Below are positions 28,520 through 39,500 of a stretch of DNA of 64,000 nt, piece by piece. The DNA is from Trichomonas vaginalis G3. Its lineage: Eukaryota > Parabasalia > Trichomonadida > Trichomonadidae. Location: assembly GCF_026262505.1 (NCBI RefSeq), contig NC_067206.1, forward strand, positions 19,675,319 to 19,739,318, in the 5' to 3' direction. The position numbers and the translations under genes were made by a program. Position 1 is the first letter of the stretch, and each line of letters opens with the position of its first letter. The notes beneath the pieces were generated by a model, which was not told where the DNA came from, searched no databases, and saw only the letters and a program-made list of their open reading frames with translations.

Positions 28520-28639
28520 AACGATATTGCCAAATTTAGATTATGTATTTCTATTGATGTTTGTACATTCTATTAGATTGTTTCTATACATAATAAAGCA
28601 ATAATATACTCTATTTCTGCGGAATTATGAGTTTTTTGA

Positions 28640-29580
28640 AAGATCAATTTTTCCAAATTACATTAATTTCAACATTTGACAATGCATTTGCATTTAAAAT
28701 GTGATTTCTATGATATCTGATGAAACCATTAAGGTTTAACATTTTTGAATCCACAATTGAATAATGGCAAAATTTATGTGTTTTTATTTGCCCGATTTGT
28801 ATATTGATTCTAGAGTAATTTTCCAAAATTTCACTTTTTCCGATCCAATATTCAGATTAATTTGACACATGTTTCGCTCTCAATATCCAGTATCTCACAG
28901 TCGCCATTAATATTTCATGGAATTGGATCATTAAAGCAAAACAATAAATTCTCTTCAATAAAAGCATCAAGATTAGCAAATTCATTTTTTCGTTCAAGCA
29001 GTTGTAATGCAGAAATCATAAATTTGGCGTTTACTAAGTTTCTCCATACGTCCATTAAAGTCGATTCTCTGAAATATTCATCTGAGTTTTTCCATACAAC
29101 AGTAAAGATCAAAGATCTCTAATTCAAACGTTTTTAAGCCATATCCTGTTAAAGAAAGAGTTGCAGTCGAATCTCAATACGCCGAAACTTTCAAATTTTC
29201 TTACATTCATTTTGAAAATAACCAATGACTAGGTCTTATCCTTCTTGATAGTAATAATTGAGACTCTTAAATCGATAACCGCAACTTTATTGACAATTCC
29301 TCTGGTATTTCTCTAAAATTATTTGTAATACATCCAAAAAAGGCTCGAATTTCAGGTTATGTGATGCAGAACCTTGCGGACATTAATGAGATGATCGAAA
29401 TGATATCTCCAGTAGCCTCTGTTTTCTTAAATTTCTTTTTCGATTTATCTGAAAGCAGAATTAGTTCTTTAAACCTTACTAATGCTTTTATGAGCAGCAC
29501 GTACAAACAGAAATCACCATTATTGAACAAAATTATCCCTTTAAATGAAAAATTCTGAGACATTTTCGCCAACTGTTCTA
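28640..29580 (-). pseudogene. Decayed host coding sequence (low confidence)
   Basis: On the minus strand, several adjoining open pieces with coding-like composition are separated by stops. One begins MSQNFSFKGIILFNNGDF near 29,560 and continues LIKALVRFKELILLSDKSKKKF; others lie at 28,915-29,112. No family could be named and frame changes are frequent, so this is at best an inactive remnant of a host gene. The 600 bases from 29,580 to 30,190 hold nothing I can support. Confidence 0.3.
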
Positions 29581-30193
29581 TATACGGCCAATTCTGATGA
29601 AATTATGTGGCTGGACAACAAGATATTTTATCTAAAACATCCACAAAAACGCTTTATCTCAAAATTTTAAGAATTATGCAGTATTCCTTCTTTATTGCCT
29701 GCGCTATCAGCATTCTAGAAACAGGCGAGCATTTTTACATCAAAGAATTGAAGAAAAAGATGATTGAGAGTCCGTAACAAATTTGCCCACAGTCACACCC
29801 ATATTTACATTCCAAAAAGTGACAGTGGCCAAATTTGTCGGTTTCCCGAATGATTGAAACGGTTTTCATTTTTCTCTAAAATTTGGAGATATAGTATCAT
29901 GATGATTGCTTGGCAAGAATAACACGGTAATTTTGTAATGTTCTCAATTCAGTTTCGATTGAAATATGGATAATTATCTAGGTATTTCTTACATTATTCG
30001 CCATTAGATATAATTTTGAATTGATAAAATTTTGTTCTCAAATTAAAATCATATTTCAATAAAACTGCACTTTCCTTTCAATAATTTGATGTAAAAATTT
30101 ATCATCCTCGGCGTCAATATGTAAATTTTCTATCTATTCTTATAGGTAATTCTATTTTTTTATATTTTTTATTTTTTTTTAAATCTCATTTTG

Positions 30194-30981
30194 ATGTATC
30201 CTATCAGAATGCTTGAAACCGAAGAAGCTCTTCGCATCAGAGGCAGAATAATAAAAACAATCCCATGGATGCAAGCTGGTTGTCTTTTGCAATCAGTTGA
30301 GAAAGATGAAGAAGCTCTTAATAAAATTGATCAATTGGCACATCAGATCATGCCAGATGTCCTCTCGAAGCCATTATGCAAACTTCATGATCAGATATAT
30401 GCTTGTTTGTATTTTTACTTTTTGTACATAAGTCCAACAATCTATGCTGCGTGCTTAGATAAGACAACAGAAGATTATGTAAAGTATTTGGAATCTATAC
30501 CTGATTATATAGAACCTTATATTGAAAAACTCAAAGACGACACGGAATCAATGAGTCGTTGGAGAAATTTTTATTCATTTATCAAAAATCACTTTTCTAT
30601 ATGTGATGGAATAGCGAAGCGTTGCAATGAGAGAATACTTCAAATGGATCGAATATTTTATGAAGATTTTGTTTTATTTCTTGAATCTCTTGATAACATC
30701 TTTAATCAAATTAAAGATTTAACAGTCAAATATTACAAGTACCTCGATGAGCATGAGACAGCATTGAACTATGATAAAATTTTTGAATTGCCCAAAAATC
30801 AAATACATGATCCTCCAAAATGCAGAGAAGATTGCTATAAAAAGTTAAACTAAACGCAGAACACTTATTTGAGATTAATAATTCATGGATTTCATCTTAT
30901 TTATCAAAATACAAGAATGAATATAAGCATCTTATTAAAAATCTACCAAAAGTTGAATTAGAGGAGAGACCAGTTGGTTAA
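30194..30981 (+). CDS. Helical host protein, unknown, apparent frameshift near 3' end
   Basis: The ATG at 30,194 comes seven bases after TCATTTTG, a good host initiator. The first frame gives 219 residues (MYPIRMLETEEALRIR...), almost all alpha-helical, with heptad-like spacing and many acidic residues, ending at a stop at 30,853. A second frame opens just before that stop and gives a further 40-odd coding-like residues (AEHLFEINNSWISSYLS... VELEERPVG) to a stop at 30,981. I infer a frameshift at about 30,835-30,855 near a run of A; it may be a sequencing error or a recent lesion. No domain recognised; a BAR-like or tethering role is only a thought from helix content. Confidence 0.6.
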
Positions 30982-33243
30982 TAATTTATATGTTGAAAAA
31001 GAATCAATATTTTATTAAATACCTTATTTAATTCTTTAAAAAATCGAAATTTTAAATATTTTTTTATTCAGTATGAACATTTCTCTCATGTTAAGAAATT
31101 GTTGGCGTGTAATTGCGTTGTTTACAGTGGAAACGTAAAATCGGGAGAAAAATCCTATTTTGGTAAAATAAATGTTGTAAAACTCTTAACCTTAAAATTT
31201 TTTGGACACCCTGGAGGAATCCTGATCGAGCAAGTTTGGAGTCTCCCTCCAGGTGAGGAGCATGCAAACGAGAGAAGTGTTTAACACTTCATAAAGTATC
31301 TTATCGATATGGTTAGGTATATAGTTCTACTTAATGGAAAGAATTAAATTGCGTTAAAGTAAAAAATGGAGTTATGAACTCATTTCGATATAAGATGCTT
31401 TATTATCATATATAGTAAATGTTTTTATTCAAATTAAGCTTAATTAGATTTTAATTAAAAATTGGCAATTCCGATTCGCTTTTATTTTGGAGGGTATATG
31501 CGCATCGTGAAGCTGGTAAAGTGGTTCGATAGGTTTGCAAATCTGTCTGTTCAATTTTTCAAAACGATTTGTAATTTCCCTTTGATTAAATTTAGAGGTG
31601 TATCAACTAAAAATTGAAAACTGAAAAGCCACTTTTCCTCACTTTTTCCCTCATTTTCGCCTGACATTCTATCGTATTTTTAATCCATTATATAATAGCA
31701 TTGTATAATCTTTAATTAGTTGATAGCCTCCCGCCTGATATTTGACGCGGCAAATTAGAAAAGTGCAAATTATTATTACGAATGGGAATGTGAACTTTCA
31801 TAGAGAAACCTTCTTGAAAGAACTTTTTATCAGCAAAGAATTATTTCAGAATCAGACCATACTTATAAGTCTTTAATAATAGTCCTTGAAATCGAATTTT
31901 TAAATTACAATTTGGTAGCCGAATAGTATCTTCCGTTTATTAGTTCATATTCAGAAATAATTTACAATAATATTCACTTTACACCACATAAGATCCATCG
32001 CGATTACCAATATCTTTCATCATAATATAAAAAAGCATTGAGGCTATAAGTTGGGCATACATCCTTCACAATATGAATTGTATAAGTTGAATTTTTCCAA
32101 AAAAATAATTGCTGAACAAATTTTATATTTACCAAAAATTATCTTGGTAATTTGATTAAGTCTTTGACAAAACAACGCTCAGTATTACTATTATAGTATT
32201 TTTAACTTGTTGAAAATGTTTTTATGCATAAAAAAATTTTTATAATTCCAAATTCTAAATAACAAACAATATTTATCTACATAGGGTGCTATTATGAGAA
32301 AATATATTATTATAATCAAACTCTGTTGCATTGTTCTTCCTTAATAAAGGGATATTATTTTCATGAAATATCAAATATCGATTATCAAAGTTAATATTTA
32401 TCCTTTTCTATCTATTTATATGCATTATTCAATATATAAACAGATATATATTGAAGTAATGGTGGAAATTTAATCTTATGATCCAGAAAATTATGAGGCA
32501 GTATCTATGTACAACTGCATTATTAAGGTGTTCTATGGATGAACATTAACCCTTGAAACAAGTTTAGCTTAGATATGTTGGTTAGAGTTGATACACTTCT
32601 TTAAATTTTCGTAGAAATGAGAGAAAATTAGATCGTTTTGAAACGAATTTAAATAATACCCCTGATGTGCTGAAATAAAATACTAGGGATTTAATGTTTA
32701 AAACTAATTTTGTATACTTATAGTTCAGATTAAAAAATAGTTTGCCCAACGAATGTAAAATTCAAAGATTTGATATTAAGTATAAATTTTTATCTACCAA
32801 AGAACAATCTCTACTAAGAATCTGTGAAACTTTATTCGAATAAACATTAATTTGAAGAAAGTTTCTTAATTATTTATAACAAACCAAAGGACATAAGGTA
32901 TGTATGCAATGTCAATGCCCCTCTTTGCCTTGATACCAAAAATGACAAAACTTGTTCAACATTTTTGTTGGAAATCCTAGTGAAGTATAAGTGCCTTTTT
33001 ATTTTTACTGTACATGTTTAAATCATGAAAAAATTCTCCCAATAATAATATTTTTCTCATTATGATTAGAAAAAGATATCAATTTCTAAATCGCAATATA
33101 GCGGCATGCGGTGCGATTGCACAAGGTAGGGCATAAAGAAAACATTCTTGATAGTTAAAACGACATCAAGGAAAAGTTTTTTTTTTCTTGATCTGTTTGA
33201 TTTCGCAATTAAATAGAAGGACTAATAAAGAATAGCAGCAAAA
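30982..33243. other. Intergenic stretch, no gene seen
   Basis: About 2.3 kb of AT-rich DNA. A hairpin with ccctggagg / ccctccagg stems lies at about 31,207-31,255, preceded by ttttttggacaccc, which also occurs near 44,713. A tRNA-like run near 31,500-31,570 does not fold well. I see no coding frame with plausible composition. Confidence 0.6.
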
Positions 33244-33645
33244 TCAAGTATTCGGTTGGCTATTGGAGCCATCATTTGGGGTTCTGTTCACTGGCCAATT
33301 TGGATCATTGCATTTTGCGTGAAAAATTAACCTAGCTTCTAGCTCTGCCTTAATCTGTTCGGCTTTTGTGTAATTTGATTTCCCTTGAGGAATAATATTA
33401 ATATTCGATGAAACATCAGATAAAATACTACTCATTTCTTCTAAAGATTCTGCTAATTGTTGCGTACATTTAACATTTTCTTCTAATAGCTTACAAAGCG
33501 GATGATCTTGATTTTTTTGCATTTCGTCGGATAATTGCGAAATTATTTCATCAATAGGATCGATTTGAGGCTCCTTAAAAGGAATTTGTTTAAATCGGAA
33601 TTGCCTTCGCATTAAAATATTGTATGTTTGAGAATTTGAATCCAT
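33244..33645 (-). CDS. Coiled-coil host protein, 133 aa, unknown
   Basis: From the ATG at 33,645 (MDSNSQTYNILMRRQFRFKQ). The middle (residues 35-85) is a heptad-rich helix with ISQLSDEMQKNQ and LLEENVKCTQQLAESLEEMSSIL, a probable coiled coil. The C-terminus NWPVNRTPND is polar. The TCATCACTTC just upstream of the ATG is a typical trichomonad initiator. A longer frame runs into the divergent gene but has no ATG. It is divergent from the TRAPPC1 gene with only about 50 bases between the two ATGs, so the two probably share a two-way promoter. No family recognised. Confidence 0.65.
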   Translation of the reverse strand: MDSNSQTYNILMRRQFRFKQIPFKEPQIDPIDEIISQLSDEMQKNQDHPLCKLLEENVKCTQQLAESLEEMSSILSDVSSNINIIPQGKSNYTKAEQIKAELEARLIFHAKCNDPNWPVNRTPNDGSNSQPNT

Positions 33646-33695
33646 GAAGTGATGAAAAGTGACAATATTTTTTTGTAAAATTGTCAAGTTTTCAA
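33646..33695. promoter_or_regulatory. 50-bp divergent host promoter
   Basis: The spacer between the two divergent ATGs contains TCATCACTTC on the minus side and TCAAGTTTTCAA on the plus side. Both fit the TCA-type initiator known to be the core promoter element in Trichomonas vaginalis. There is no room for other elements. Confidence 0.5.
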
Positions 33696-34124
33696 ATGCC
33701 AAAGATCGAACCCTACTCTCTCCTTATATACAGCACACGTACTACTGACTGCCTCTACCATAAGGAATGGCAAGCACAGCAAGCTGATACAGCAACTCGT
33801 GAGGATAGAGAAAGACTTTTATTCGGTCTTTTATTTTCACTCAGGCGTACAGCCCTCAAAATGTCACCACAAAGCAAGCCAGGCATGTTCAGCAATTTAA
33901 CAACTAGCGGATATAAACTACATTTCTATCAAACAAGTACAGGCTACATGTTCGTCTTGCTGACACCACCAAATGTTAAGGGACTTCGTCAGAGGCTCAT
34001 TAACTTCTACTCTCAAGTTTTCCTTACAAATGTTGTTATGAATCCACTTTATGAGCTTGATACACAAATTAAGATTCCGGCATTCGAAACAGAAGTTGAG
34101 AAATTCGATTTTATTGCTGCATAA
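33696..34124 (+). CDS. TRAPP complex subunit 1 (TRAPPC1/Bet5) homologue
   Basis: 142 residues from the ATG at 33,696, the usual TRAPPC1 length. The pattern of the Bet5 longin-like (sybindin) family is clear: YSLLIYSTRTTDCLYHKEW near the start, LLFGLLFSLRRTALKMSP in the middle, then YKLHFYQTSTGYMFVL and VVMNPLYEL towards the end. TRAPPC1 is a core subunit of the TRAPP vesicle-tethering complex that activates Rab1-type GTPases at ER-to-Golgi transport. The stop is followed by A (TAAA), a host poly(A) feature. Divergent from a coiled-coil gene. Confidence 0.9.
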   Translation: MPKIEPYSLLIYSTRTTDCLYHKEWQAQQADTATREDRERLLFGLLFSLRRTALKMSPQSKPGMFSNLTTSGYKLHFYQTSTGYMFVLLTPPNVKGLRQRLINFYSQVFLTNVVMNPLYELDTQIKIPAFETEVEKFDFIAA

Positions 34125-34753
34125 AATCATAAACATTGTTTCCTGAAAATTAAAGCTCTACATTCGATTGTTTCATACTCATTATATTTTTTTTTTTTAT
34201 TTTTTATTTTATTTTTTATTTTTTTGAACTATCACTACCCTTTTGCATTAACTTATTTCGGAAGAGTAATAAAGTTGCACATAAATCCGACACCTCCTTT
34301 GTAAACCATATTTTTTGACATTTTATTTTTTAAAATTTGGAGTGTTCCACCTCTTTAGGCTCGGGCCCTGGTGCATTAAACCGGGGCAGCAAGTTTCTCT
34401 TGGAATTAATCATACCTCAGTTTACACTGTCAAAAATTAATTTGACAGTTTACAAAAATTTACACAGTAGACTGGTTTTTATGGAAGCATCGGAGAGAAT
34501 GGTACAAGAAAGCTTAATTTTAGGCCTATATGAAGTTTCCATTAGATTCCCATAACTGATAAATGAATAAGACGTCATTGAAGTATGTTTTCAAGCTATC
34601 AAATTTTTTTGAAATATCTGACGATTATAAATTGAGAAGTTCTGCAGTAAGTACGATTTACATATAGCACATATTATCAGCGCAACTTCTCACCGATAAA
34701 TACTGAAAATTTCTATGTGTTTCATATCGTACATCTCAATAATTTGTTTTTCA

Positions 34754-35122
34754 ATGAATAAAGATAATCTTGTTGAACAAATCTTCTATACATCAAAAAA
34801 TATGTGTGGCACATGGCCAGTTGCAACATTGACAGAAATAGCGTTATTGTGTAAGCAAATGAGCTTGAAACAAAGAGATTTATTCGTTCAACAATTATTT
34901 ACCGGTACACAATGGCAAGAACTTGAGAATCAGTCAAAGCTCAAAATAGCTCAGTTATTAGTTTCTCTGAAATCATTCTTCTACCCAGATATTTATAGCT
35001 CGATACAAACACAACAAGATTTGATCCGCGAGGCAGCTAATACCATCGAAAATGGCAAATTATCTGACTCTACAAAGAAAGTAATCCTTTCACTTATTAC
35101 ATCTCCCTCACAAAATAAGTGA
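34754..35122 (+). CDS. Small helical host protein, 122 aa, unknown
   Basis: From the ATG at 34,754, which directly follows TTTTTCA and lies after TCTCAATAATTTG, both initiator-like. The 122 residues start MNKDNLVEQIFYTSKN and form a compact helical pattern: CGTWPVATLTEIALLCKQM, LKQRDLFVQQLFTGTQWQEL, LKIAQLLVSLKSFFYP, and a polar tail. Upstream ATGs exist but lie within the initiator region. No family is recognised. It lies 630 bases after the TRAPPC1 gene on the same strand. Confidence 0.65.
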   Translation: MNKDNLVEQIFYTSKNMCGTWPVATLTEIALLCKQMSLKQRDLFVQQLFTGTQWQELENQSKLKIAQLLVSLKSFFYPDIYSSIQTQQDLIREAANTIENGKLSDSTKKVILSLITSPSQNK

Positions 35123-35600
35123 ATTTACTGATCACTTCAACATTTTGCGAATTTCCACAAATACTATGAATCATATAATACAGGAAATCATTATTAACCG
35201 TGTTATTTTTACTATACTATCATTTTGTTTATTATTTAATATTTTATAGAGATTAAACATTTTAATAATCATCCAAGCAAGTCGCATTAAGCTTCTTTTT
35301 GTTTTTAAAGATTAAACTTTTATCAAAGAGTTGAGTTGAGCAGTTTCAAAAATTATTTTGGAATTTAGATGAATGGTATTTTACAAATATAAAGCTTTTA
35401 CCTTACTAATAAGATATAGTCTTAATTTCTATCCAGAATTCTTTAACAAGATATTTATTTTTGAATTTACTACGATTCATGCTTTATCCACGAATGCCAG
35501 TACAAAACCAATATGAATGGTAAATATATCCGGTGATTTTAACGAATTTAAGTCACTGATTGCCTAAAACCAATAAATATAGGAATACAAAAATGTGTAA

Positions 35601-35798
35601 TTATGCTTTTAGTTTTGATTGTTGATGGTTAGTCATTTCTGGTTGATCCTGTTGAGTTTGAGGTGAATTTACTTCATCCGCAATTTCTTTTTCAAGATCT
35701 TCTAGTTCTCTTTGCATTTTTCCTACATTAACTATATACCTTTCTTCCATTTGTTTGATCAGTTCTTGTTGCTTCATGAGATCTTCAACTGTCGCCAT
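35601..35798 (-). CDS. Small coiled-coil host protein, 65 aa
   Basis: A 65-residue minus-strand frame from an ATG at 35,798. It starts MATVEDLMKQQELIKQMEERY and continues MQRELEDLEKEIADEV, which is a continuous heptad pattern, then a Gln-rich polar tail. The length, the coiled coil and the acidic face are reminiscent of small subunits of coiled-coil complexes but do not identify one. A GTGACAATA motif lies just upstream. Sequence is too short for confident assignment. Confidence 0.5.
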   Translation of the reverse strand: MATVEDLMKQQELIKQMEERYIVNVGKMQRELEDLEKEIADEVNSPQTQQDQPEMTNHQQSKLKA

Positions 35799-35931
35799 TT
35801 TATATTGTCACTTTTTAAATAAAAAAAATAGTTTTGAGTGCTGCACAGTCTTTGATCTGGCCAAATCATAGCGCTGCTTCATCCACATCAGCAAGTGATT
35901 GTGGCGGGATATCCATGAGGGTTCTGCAAGT

Positions 35932-35995
35932 CAGAAGCACAATATATATGTAGCCTAGCTGCTAAGATAGCGTAGCTAGGCTGCGCAATTATTGT
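35932..35995. repeat. Perfect-stem hairpin, about 64 bases
   Basis: cagaagcacaat ... agcctagct ... agctaggct ... attgtgcttctg: two successive paired blocks of 12 and 9 bases around a central loop. The style (two stacked stems in AT-rich surroundings) is like the hairpin units of the foldback element at 23.4-25.4 kb, but the sequence is different. Confidence 0.7.
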
Positions 35996-36127
35996 GCTTC
36001 TGGCAATATTAGTTGAGGGTCAAGGATGTAAGTTAACTCGAAATGGGCAATTTTCATTTCGAAATTTCTCATTTGAGTAAACTCTTTTCTGGTTCCCAAA
36101 AAATTTTATTTTGAAGATTACAAAATT

Positions 36128-36533
36128 TTTGACAGACAGACTATTTCAAAAATGACATTTGTAAATTTTTTTTATTTTATTTTTTCCCTGAAAAATGAAA
36201 GAAAGGCGGTAAGCGTACCACTTAATCAGACGAAAAGCTATGGAACAGCACATGTTAACCACGTCAATATCATTTCGAATATATCAAAGTTACTTTACAT
36301 ATTTTTTGACAGACAGACTATTTCAAATATGACATTTATTAATTTTTTTTATTTTATTTTTTCCCTGAAAAATGAAAGAAAGGCGGTAAGCGTACCACTT
36401 AATCAGACGAAAAGCTATGGAACAGCACAGGTTAACCAAGTCAATATCATTTTGAAGATTACAAATTTTTTGACAGACAGACTATTTCAAAAATGACATT
36501 TGTAAATTTTTTATTTTATTTTTTCCCTGAAAA
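36128..36533 (+). repeat. Tandem duplication of the region upstream of the CHD-like gene
   Basis: Three copies of a unit starting ttttttgacagacagactattt at about 36,128, 36,305 and 36,469 (gaps about 177 and 164 bases). Each has TTTCAAA(A/T)ATGACATTT followed by an AT-rich run and ttttttccctgaaaaatgaaagaaagg. The third copy runs straight into the start of the gene at 36,534. Thus the presumed promoter, an upstream ATG and the first codons have been duplicated in front of the gene. An open frame of 114 codons across copies one and two is a by-product. Confidence 0.85.
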
Positions 36534-39500
36534 ATGAAAGAAAGGCACCGAAAGCAAAATTACTTTCGGGAACCGGAAGAAGAAGAGCCTGAATCTATCA
36601 TTGGTCATAATGTTGACGTTCCACAGAAATATCTTGTTAAATTTGTTGATTTAAGTTTCCAAAAATGCAAATGGTTGACAGAAGAAGAGTTAAATTCAAC
36701 GCAGAAGGGCGAATTCCTTCTCAAATATTATAAAGCAACACCATCATTGCATAAAACAGAAGAACCATTCTACAATCCAAATTATAACGAAGTTGATAAA
36801 ATTATTGATAACGACAAACAAAAATATTTAGTCAAATGGAAGAATTTACCATATACACAACTCACTGTAGAGCGAGAAGTTCCAAAAGATCTTCTAGAAC
36901 TCTATACAAATCGAAAAAAGGCAAAATTTCCATCTTTCTCTGAAAAGAAGTCAATAACAATAGAAAATATCGCAGAAATACCATCAGAAATCACATTAAA
37001 TGACGAAAAACTTCATATTCTATCGTCAGAATACGTTAAAACAATTTATTATGCATTAATACATGGTGAAAACATCAGTTTAGCACAGAATTTATCTTTT
37101 GATGCTATAAAATCTACTGTTTGGTTCATAGATTTCTTAAATTCTGAACATAAACTTGTAGGACCTTATTTAATCGTCACAGATGCTGCAAACATCGAAA
37201 AATGGTATTCCTTCTTAAACAGCTTACCGAATATATCCACAGTTTGCTTCGAAGGCTCTCCAATGGAAAGAGAAAGAATAGAACAAGTTGAATTTTCAAA
37301 CAAAAAGAAATTATCATGTCATGTTATACTAACTACTCAGAGAATTATTCCTCTCGAGTTCGAATTCTTCAATTCTATTACTTGGCGTGCAATATTTTAT
37401 CATAAACCATTATCTCAATTTACAACAAAGTATTCCAGCCAATTACAAGCCACCATGACCGTTACTCTCAAACATTCTACTCCAATCAATGGAAATATTG
37501 CAAAAAGTGTCTTAAAATGCTTCCAAGAGCTAGAAAGCAGGAATATCCTCGATACAGACAAAGAATACATTGTCAAACATCTTTCTGACATGACAGATGA
37601 TGCTTCTGAACAAGAAGACAGCAATTCATTAAAATGTTATGCAGTATTTCCAACTTTGACAGCAGTTCAGAAGCAAGCAGCCCGTATTATCTTATGGAGA
37701 TTCAGAGAATCCATCAAACAAGGCAAATTCAGTCCGATTTCCTACGCATTTGAGAGAAATCTTGTTCATCCCTTCCTTGTCAACACAATGGAGTATGATT
37801 TAGGCTTTCCAGAGTTCCTATCCAGCAGTTCCGCACTCGGAATCATCAGAAAGATCGTAGAAGATTCATTAAATAATGGAAAGAGGACATTAGTATCAAC
37901 AAACATGATTTCGGAGTATTATCTGTTGATAGACTTCTTTGGCGAGCTCGGAATCAAGTTTAAATACGACGACGCCTCGAAACAAGATGTATCAACATTT
38001 TTACATGCCAATTCCATCATGTCCGTTGTTCCATCTATCGACAACTTCGATACGATCATCATTATCGAGAGTAATCCAGGTTTCTTCAAGATGTGGACTG
38101 ATCATATCTTAAATTCCAAAAATACAGAAGGCAAAAAGGTCTATTTGATCTCAAACTACCACACGATGTTCAAGAAACCATCCAAGATGAAATTCTCCGA
38201 TTACATTTGCAGAAGAGTTGCTTTAGAAGCATTTTCCCAAAATTTACAATCCGAAATCGACGAAATTCTTTCAAATTCAGTTGAATTCAAACTTGGCGAC
38301 CAAATAAAGAAACTCCGAAACTCCGCCGCAGAGCACGACATCAAAAAAGATGATTTTTGGTCGTCAATTGAATTTTCTGACAAAGATATCGTCCGAATTC
38401 CAGTTAAAGAGTTTGACAACGGCTATCAATTCTCTGTACACGAAAGGAATGCCATTGTCAAGACAGTATCATGTTTTTCATGGGGATGCTGGCATTTGGG
38501 AAGAGAAGTTTGCGGCCTCAATTTTTCTGATGAAATAATTGAGAAACTCTGTTCGAGTTTAATTTTAAGGTTGAAAAGTGAGAAAGCACCATTTTCTTTA
38601 CCATTATTTATAGATAACGCGTGCAAACCAAATGAATTGGATATAGAAAGTGGTGCTTTTGTTTCACAACAGTTCTTTTCAACAATTTCTAGATTATCAA
38701 GTACAATTGCTGCAAGTTTAGAATCAGCAAATTACATACATAGCTACATTTTGGGGAAAAACATTGATGATGTCTTCATTCCTCAAATAGCATTGCAGTT
38801 GCCATGCGAAGGATGGACACAGGATTACGACAGAATGCTGCTTTATGGTGTTGATAAATACGGAATCAACATGTTCGATGTTTTTCCTGTTGACGAAAAC
38901 AAAAAATTGAGAAAAATTTTTAAGGCGGGAAGAGAAATTTCGCAATACGATGGTTTGTTGATTAAAAGAGTCTTCTGTCTGGCAGCAACAATAAAGAAAT
39001 TAATAATAGACTCTAAACCGGATATAGAAATCGGAAAAATTAAAGGTTTCGAAGATTGGTCGGAAGATGAAAAACGTGCCATTGTCACTTCACTTTTGAG
39101 GTATGGCATTCCTGTTGACGAGAATGGCAGCAAGAACTATGCAGAGTTAGCAGCGAAAGTTGATATATCAAGGAGTGAAGAAGAAATTGAGAAATTCGTT
39201 CAAAAATGTTTGAGTTCCACTGAAAACCAAAAACTTGCAATTGCTACGAGTTCTTCTGTCATTGCGATGTCGAATTTGAGAGAAATTCTTCATACACAAA
39301 TATGTGAACAGTTGTTTAATAAAATTCCAAGATGGGATGAATTGCCAGAAGATTGGAATTCATCACACGAATTGGAATTCTTTAAAGAACTAGAGAAAGA
39401 AGGTTTCGGAGAACAAGAAAAGATATTTAGAGAGAAATTCCCTGATATTTTCAAAGGAAAAATTTCTCCAACAATTCTTCAGAAATCTTTTGTTGTGAGA

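Noticed and set aside
31495-31575. tRNA-Cys-like sequence with ggtttgcaaatctgtc and gttcaat
   Set aside because: The anticodon stem mispairs, no acceptor stem closes and the T arm does not pair. Covariance search (tRNAscan-SE) would decide.
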